From contig JMRP01000019.1 of assembly GCA_000708525.1 (NCBI GenBank), positions 1 through 50,789 of the forward strand: DNA of 50,789 nucleotides. Direction: 5' to 3'. This document shows, piece after piece, positions 48,401 to 50,789 of this stretch. Each line of letters begins with the position of its first letter. Position 1 is the stretch's first letter. This DNA comes from Cyanobium sp. CACIAM 14. Its GTDB lineage: Bacteria; Cyanobacteriota; Cyanobacteriia; PCC-6307; Cyanobiaceae. The position numbers and the translations under genes are program-made. The notes under the pieces are model-generated. The model was given only the letters and a program-made list of their open reading frames with translations, was not told the DNA's origin and did not search any database.

Positions 48401-48756
48401 GGAGGGTTAGCACCAAACCAAAGTGACTTGAAGGCGGCACTCTTGCTTGGCAGATCGGTCGTTTCCAGGAAGATCACTGATTCTCCCGGTGCGATACTGG
48501 TGATGCCGTTCAGCGGTACGGACAAGTTGTAATCATGGCTGTTATCATCCATGCGCCAACCAACGATGTCTGCCGCCGCTGTTCCTGTATTTGTCACTTC
48601 AAACCAATCGACCCGCAGAGAAGCAAGGCTGTTACCGCTTGACCAGGGGGCAACCTCCGAGATGATGAGGGATGCGCTGCCAGGGGTGGGAGCTGTCACA
48701 GATAGGGTATATGGCACGGTGGCATCGATTGGGCTGCCAACCTCCGGATCATCCAC
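42451..48756 (-). CDS. Giant secreted multidomain phosphatase, C-terminal segment (PhoD + PhoX-like + cadherin + RTX-like tail)
   Basis: 2101 residues. In order: lamin-tail domain (about 28-160), Calx-beta (about 212-323), PhoD-like N-terminal and metallophosphatase (324-800) with NLGDVIYEN (455-463), WDNHE (546-550) and LSTDDHQNRI (787-796), and a cadherin-like domain (947-1050). Next come a PhoX/DUF839-like propeller (about 1060-1550; LMNHELGNTKGINRAHG), two 101-residue cadherin-like repeats and a third (1753-1850), a Calx-beta-like domain (1855-1960), and a degenerate RTX-type end (GGGGDDVFVLGDA ... DFSAGDKILLHG). It is likely an extracellular phosphoesterase exported by the nearby type I system. 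The same frame continues upstream through one TAA (48817-48819) into the next entry, so the ATG 48756 start is probably not native. Confidence 0.85.
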   Translation of the reverse strand: MDDPEVGSPIDATVPYTLSVTAPTPGSASLIISEVAPWSSGNSLASLRVDWFEVTNTGTAAADIVGWRMDDNSHDYNLSVPLNGITSIAPGESVIFLETTDLPSKSAAFKSLWFGANPPTNLQIGSYSGSGVGLSTGGDEVNLYDTAQVVQAKVIFGTSPAGPFPTFDNAEGLNGVAISTLSAVSINGAFAASGDANEIGSPGTIGAPPVPVVSVVALDSNASETGNDPGTFRFSRTGSTLSPLSVNYTVVAGDRKASSADYSPALNGKFTIPAGQAFADLLVTPVTDNLIEGNEDLTLVLGDSGSYDVGVQKAASITIADADPFLGVAAGDASASSAILRTRVSSQASVAMTAQVSADAAFQGPLLTYSIASDVTKDNTVKVNATQLSPGTQYYYRFVIDGTAQISGTGTFKTTPAAGVAAPLHFAFSGDNDGLMRPFALASVFPSQNLDFYVNLGDVIYENASNVNGNNGASWLNSPSVTLSNDSLSFNGIPRAFIPNGTPFATQAQLKADYEKKYRENFLPVNIGGQNSLQVLYAAQGIYSTWDNHELGNRKYIDGGAPAGASVGGPAGTDMSTGRGVDARAYTGTNTGGSGNVNNVNDAADRLSQSELSALVGFMNKSTGFQTLQSVFLSYQPIAGRGTISAPNDPRTDGTIQLYSAVPWGKNAIYINTDTRSYRDIRLKTANGASDDTGARADNPDRAYLGDTQLAWLKQTLLDAQKAGTPWKFVSLSDPIDQIGPIGGSLSGTLTSVNSDGGKSYMGGYRAERNSLLKFIADNSINNVVFLSTDDHQNRINELYYSPSGQTGVQSSYVKVPFAFSIVCGPLGATGPDAITNHSFANIKAIADSLANAQISAGIDPIGLENYPGLKSLVREGDPTAASSPQPVDFYSPDTFNFAILDVSADGQTLSVKSVGMNSTVQNAGIEYGNGPQARTIFSFDIAANQAPSAVNLYNIVGSLAENTDTSSRLRVADISVTDDGLGTNVLSLAGQDANYFEIVNGSLYLKAGTVLDYEAKWSFTVSLNVDDSAVGASPDATTQFMLTLTDQNEPPRFSGPVSYSVKESNTVGITGPSSSASPYVVSTSPDVQLTSILTTGDSIGGYRMVGIPDGLGAFDNGDGTFTVLMNHELGNTKGINRAHGAKGAFVSKWIISKSDLSVISGSDLMKTVYGWDATAQASSGPLTFAFNRFCSGDLPQVSAYYYDPTPDNPNSGDEVGTVDRIFMHGEEGGATGYQLGSVVTGVDAGKSYILGKFNLSTNGSGLTGVGAWENALANPFAQSKTVVIGNNDGGSGFMANSVSVYVGSKTNSGSAVDRAGLTNGVLKFIAVEGHSDSNGSTPEEYSNATTHTSVISSGTRFSLSSTASTTFSRPEDGAWNPLNPKQYYFVTTDRLDTASDGIGSQIGQSRLWRLTFDDITNPDAGGTIDLLIDGRTVDGEKVNMFDNITVNPSTGNLILLEDVGDAAHNGKVWEYNPATDTLTKIAQHDRARFGDIGVAATSPFNQDEETSGVIDVSSIHGAGTYLVVDQAHYPIDAVRNVQGFSNPDELVEGGQLMLLRTNVASGQQLVTTLRASDPEGNPLTYSISGGADASRFTVDAKTGALSFKVAPNYEAPSDANGDNLYQVTVAVSDGTNPPVNQALSVSVTNVNEAPINTTPQVVSVAENTSVVTKVCGSDPEGATLTYAINGGADASRFTIDPNTGDLSFLAPPDFEAPVDNGSNNSYFVTVTVSDGVNAPVNQNVRVLVTDLNEAPTGLALSATAFDENIPDGSLIATLTSSDPETSPQSFTYALVAGAGDTDNLAFYVSGNELHITRSPDYERKSSYDIRLRTTDQTGLSFERSAQLAVNDLPDSPSYTFTTSADTVYEGGALAIGVSSSNVAPGTQLYWSFSGSGITGADFGDGNLSGVVTLGADGRASFTKVIAADGVAEGDEVLGVKFFSDPARSQQLGSTLLVTLKEPSVGVVTDGPDIITGTTANDTISGIPTGSTLRGRGTVDKLTGGGGDDVFVLGDAAGVFYDDGNSSAQSTTDMAWITDFSAGDKILLHGISSDYQLSSVRYSGFRGVQINALLPGSNPEPIGFVQAATLATLNLSDPSQFIYRS
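43501..44094 (-). repeat. Two tandem 303-base cadherin-like repeats in the giant phosphatase
   Basis: Residues about 1555-1651 and 1656-1752 repeat with a 101-residue step. SDPEGNPLTYSISGGADASR is matched by SDPEGATLTYAINGGADASR, then FTVDAKTGALSF by FTIDPNTGDLSF, VTVAVSDGTNPPVNQ by VTVTVSDGVNAPVNQ, and VNEAP by LNEAP. Such Ca-binding-type repeats act as spacers in secreted surface proteins. Confidence 0.9.
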
Positions 48757-48816
48757 GTTGACACTGATGTCGTAGGTTGGCTTGGAAGTGGAGCTCAGGA
48801 CAGTACCCGCTTTCAG

Positions 48817-49938
48817 TTAAAGCGCTGTTCCGATGATCTGAAAGGAATTGCTGTCCGTTCCCGACACACTCAGATTGTTGGTTCCCAGCCCGTCATCAGC
48901 TACGATGATGTCCGCCACCTTGATAGGTGCTGATGTACTGGTATTCGCGGGAATAGAACTGATCTTGTTGGTGAGAGTGATGCCAGTAGGGGAAAGGTTG
49001 GGATCTGTGGAGGGAGCATAGACCCACAACTGGGGGTGGTTGCTGTCGCCGCCACCATTCTCACTGACCACATAGAGATAACCGTTACGATCCATCGTCA
49101 GACCCTCATGGGTCTGATCAGCGACGGACAAAGGATTCCCTTGGTTGGAAACGATTGTCAACTTGCTGAAGACCTGTCCGGAGCGATCGATATTGATGAT
49201 CTGACCTGACTCCTGGCTAAGCACCAGCAAATGACTGAAGTCCGTCTGGCCCGATAGCGATGGCAGATTAGAGAGTGCGAATACATCGGAAAAGTCCACG
49301 AGGTTCGCCAAGTCTGGGCTGAACAGATTGGTTGAACTTGTGGCCGTTGCCGATCCATTGCTGGCCGTTCCGGCGTTGAAATCAATGGAGGTCTGGAAGA
49401 TGGATTCCGGATCTTTCTCCTTCACAAAGACATAACCACCGCTGGTGATGGGATCTGATCCACTGGCGGAGGGGTCATAGGAGATACCTTCCAGGCCGAT
49501 ATTTCCAATAGTGGTACCCAGCTTCACTGACTGAGCATCAGCTCGATGCAAAATAGTCCCGGCCACATAGGTGAACAGGACAGCCTGTCGGTATCTCTCC
49601 TCCACCATGACGAATCGGCCCCCACCCACATAGGTCAGCCCCTCTGTGTCGTAGAAGTCGGTTCCCTGAGGGCTGTTGCCAGGGGCGAGGGTCATCGAGT
49701 CGATCAACTGGCCCGTCTTGTCGACCTGGACGACCGAGGTTCCACCATCACCCACGACAAAAAGGGTGTCAGTATCCCAGTTGTATGTGACCGCAGAGGC
49801 TTCCTGGGCCAGAAGGCTATTGGCGGGGGCAGTCGAACGGGTCGGCTCAGGGAGATCGAAACGAGCAACGCAACGGTATTTGGACAGGTCGACAGACAGT
49901 ACTTCCGTCGTCTGTCCGTTGATCAGTGAGTTGTTCAT
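48817..49938 (-). pseudogene. N-terminal segment of the giant secreted phosphatase (SdiA-regulated-type propeller), ended by an in-frame TAA
   Basis: 373 residues from ATG 49938; the frame is open further up, to an upstream TGA near 50085, with TTG 49965 as an alternative start. There is no signal peptide, as expected for a type I substrate. The fold matches the SdiA-regulated/YjiK propeller: EASAVTYNWDTDTLFVVGDGG, DTEGLTYVGGGRFVMVEER, GLEGISYDP and HEGLTMDRNGYLYVVSENGGG. It ends in the first half of a cadherin-like domain, NSFQIIGTAL, then TAA, and continues in the same frame with LKAGTVLSSTSKPTYDISVNVD. The paralogous domain further down reads YFEIVNGSLYLKAGTVL, so the stop replaces a Tyr codon. 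One gene, 42451-49938, is implied. Confidence 0.85.
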
Positions 49939-50789
49939 GGAGGGGGAAGAGCTTTCGACTGGCAATGGGAATGGCTGTGGACTGATCGACCTGCTTTGGT
50001 ACTCAGCGCAGCAGTGATTGTTCAGCCGGCAAAGGGATTGAATAAGCCGAAATTCAAGCCATGGAGATAGGCCACAGCCAACTCAGGCAAGGCCAGGATT
50101 ATTGATGTCGAAGCTAGTGACCGTTACAGGCCCACTGCAGGGAGTCATGAAGACATGGAGAGTCAACAGTGAAGCCTCAGAGAGCCTTAGGGATCGCCCA
50201 AGGCAATTCCAGCTTGCTTTACAGCCATCTCGTCCCAGGCATCCTGCAGAACCATCGCAGGTGTCGCTTAGCACTTTTCTCCCCATTCCCCCCGCATGTT
50301 CACCGCTTCAAAACCGCGTCGATGCAGAAGCTCCAAAATTCTCCTGATTCCGACATTGACTTGAAACACGGGCTTGTCTAGGCCGCAGCCGTTCACCGGG
50401 GAAACCTGAGTTCCATTGCCCTGGTCCAGAGAGATGTTGATCTGGATGTATGAGAGAGACTCATAGGTGAATGTCTCATATGCAGGTGGTCTGGTCGTTC
50501 TGGCACGCGCCTGAATCCCCCCACCAGGAACCCAGTGGGTCTGCCAAGAACCAGTGGAGGGGAGCGACCGGCAACGTTTGGAATCCATAGGCCTCCAGCA
50601 GACCCGGCAGCCCAACGATGACCGTTGGCAGCAATGGCGGATTGACACCGTGCTGCCTCGGGCTGGACTCACAAACTGTTGCCGGTCTCACCACAAGGAT
50701 CTCGGTGTGGCGTCTTAGAGAAGAGCATGTGCCCAGGAAGGACGATCCCGGTCGGTCCACCTCCGACTGACAGCCATTAAGAGTTTGCA
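49939..50789. other. Gene-poor right end, possibly holding gene remnants
   Basis: 850 bases with lower GC than the rest of the window and no gene I can support. Two minus-strand open stretches show protein-like composition but in different frames: 50476-50760 (RPATVCESSPRQHGVNPPLLPTVIVGLPG ... VAPLHWFLADPLGSWWGD) and 50268-50672 (PPAYETFTYESLSYIQINISL ... VGIRRILELLHRRGFEAVN). They may be parts of one decayed gene. The promoter of the giant phosphatase should lie just upstream of 49938 on the minus strand. I looked for Pho-box-like TTAACC repeats there and saw none. Confidence 0.35.

Noticed and set aside
49939-50200. Pho box upstream of the giant phosphatase
   Set aside because: No TTAACC-type direct repeats were seen in the upstream region, so phosphate control is not supported by sequence.

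Overview
The window looks like chromosome of a high-GC picocyanobacterium of the Cyanobium / freshwater Synechococcus type. The case rests on a class C flavodiiron pair (Flv3/Flv1), a DUF98-type chorismate lyase of the plastoquinone branch, two DesC-like acyl-lipid desaturases, a cyanobacterial NHLP/HlyB-type exporter with an N-terminal CRP-like module, a cyanobacterial membrane-sorting tail (VPGPLPVLG), and many small picocyanobacterial-type proteins. Coding density is very high, several genes overlap tail to tail, and most of the window is visibly very GC-rich. The last ~5 kb is visibly less GC-rich.

Layout. 1-2.4 kb: a divergent two-partner secretion pair, with a TpsA exoprotein running off the left edge and its TpsB outer-membrane pore. 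2.3-7.0 kb: alaS and a glutaminase fused to STAS and cyclic-nucleotide domains, both on the minus strand. 7.4-13.0 kb: a small membrane protein translationally coupled to a SNF2 helicase, then a SWIM zinc-finger protein, a MEKHLA-domain protein and an Hsp20. 13.0-17.2 kb: a PilZ-like gene, then overlapping flv3-flv1 for light-driven O2 reduction. 17.2-22.3 kb: a small hypothetical protein, then a likely minus-strand operon of a methionine-gamma-lyase-family PLP enzyme, gcvH and gcvP. 22.6-25.3 kb: two paralogous fatty-acid desaturases with a conserved hypothetical gene between them. 25.4-30.9 kb: rplI, dnaB, mnmG, a PilP/GspC-like membrane protein and chorismate lyase. 31.0-36 kb: hypothetical proteins, a SprT-like metalloprotein and ligA.

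35.98-49.94 kb is the accessory highlight, a type I secretion locus. It encodes a parvulin-like protein, an ABC exporter, an HlyD adaptor, a methyltransferase, a small membrane-sorted surface protein and a giant multidomain secreted phosphoesterase of about 2,500 codons. The giant protein has, in order, an SdiA-regulated-type propeller, cadherin-like, lamin-tail, Calx-beta, PhoD phosphatase, cadherin-like, PhoX/DUF839-like, tandem cadherin-like repeats and a degenerate RTX-type tail.

Both the exporter and its presumed cargo are interrupted by a single-base-scale lesion. The exporter has a one-base frameshift at a C7 run (37455-37461). The cargo has an in-frame TAA (48817-48819) exactly where its internal paralogous repeat has Tyr. 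Sequencing error, recent co-decay and phase variation or recoding are all open; this pair of lesions is the most interesting thing in the window. The final 0.85 kb holds no gene I can support.
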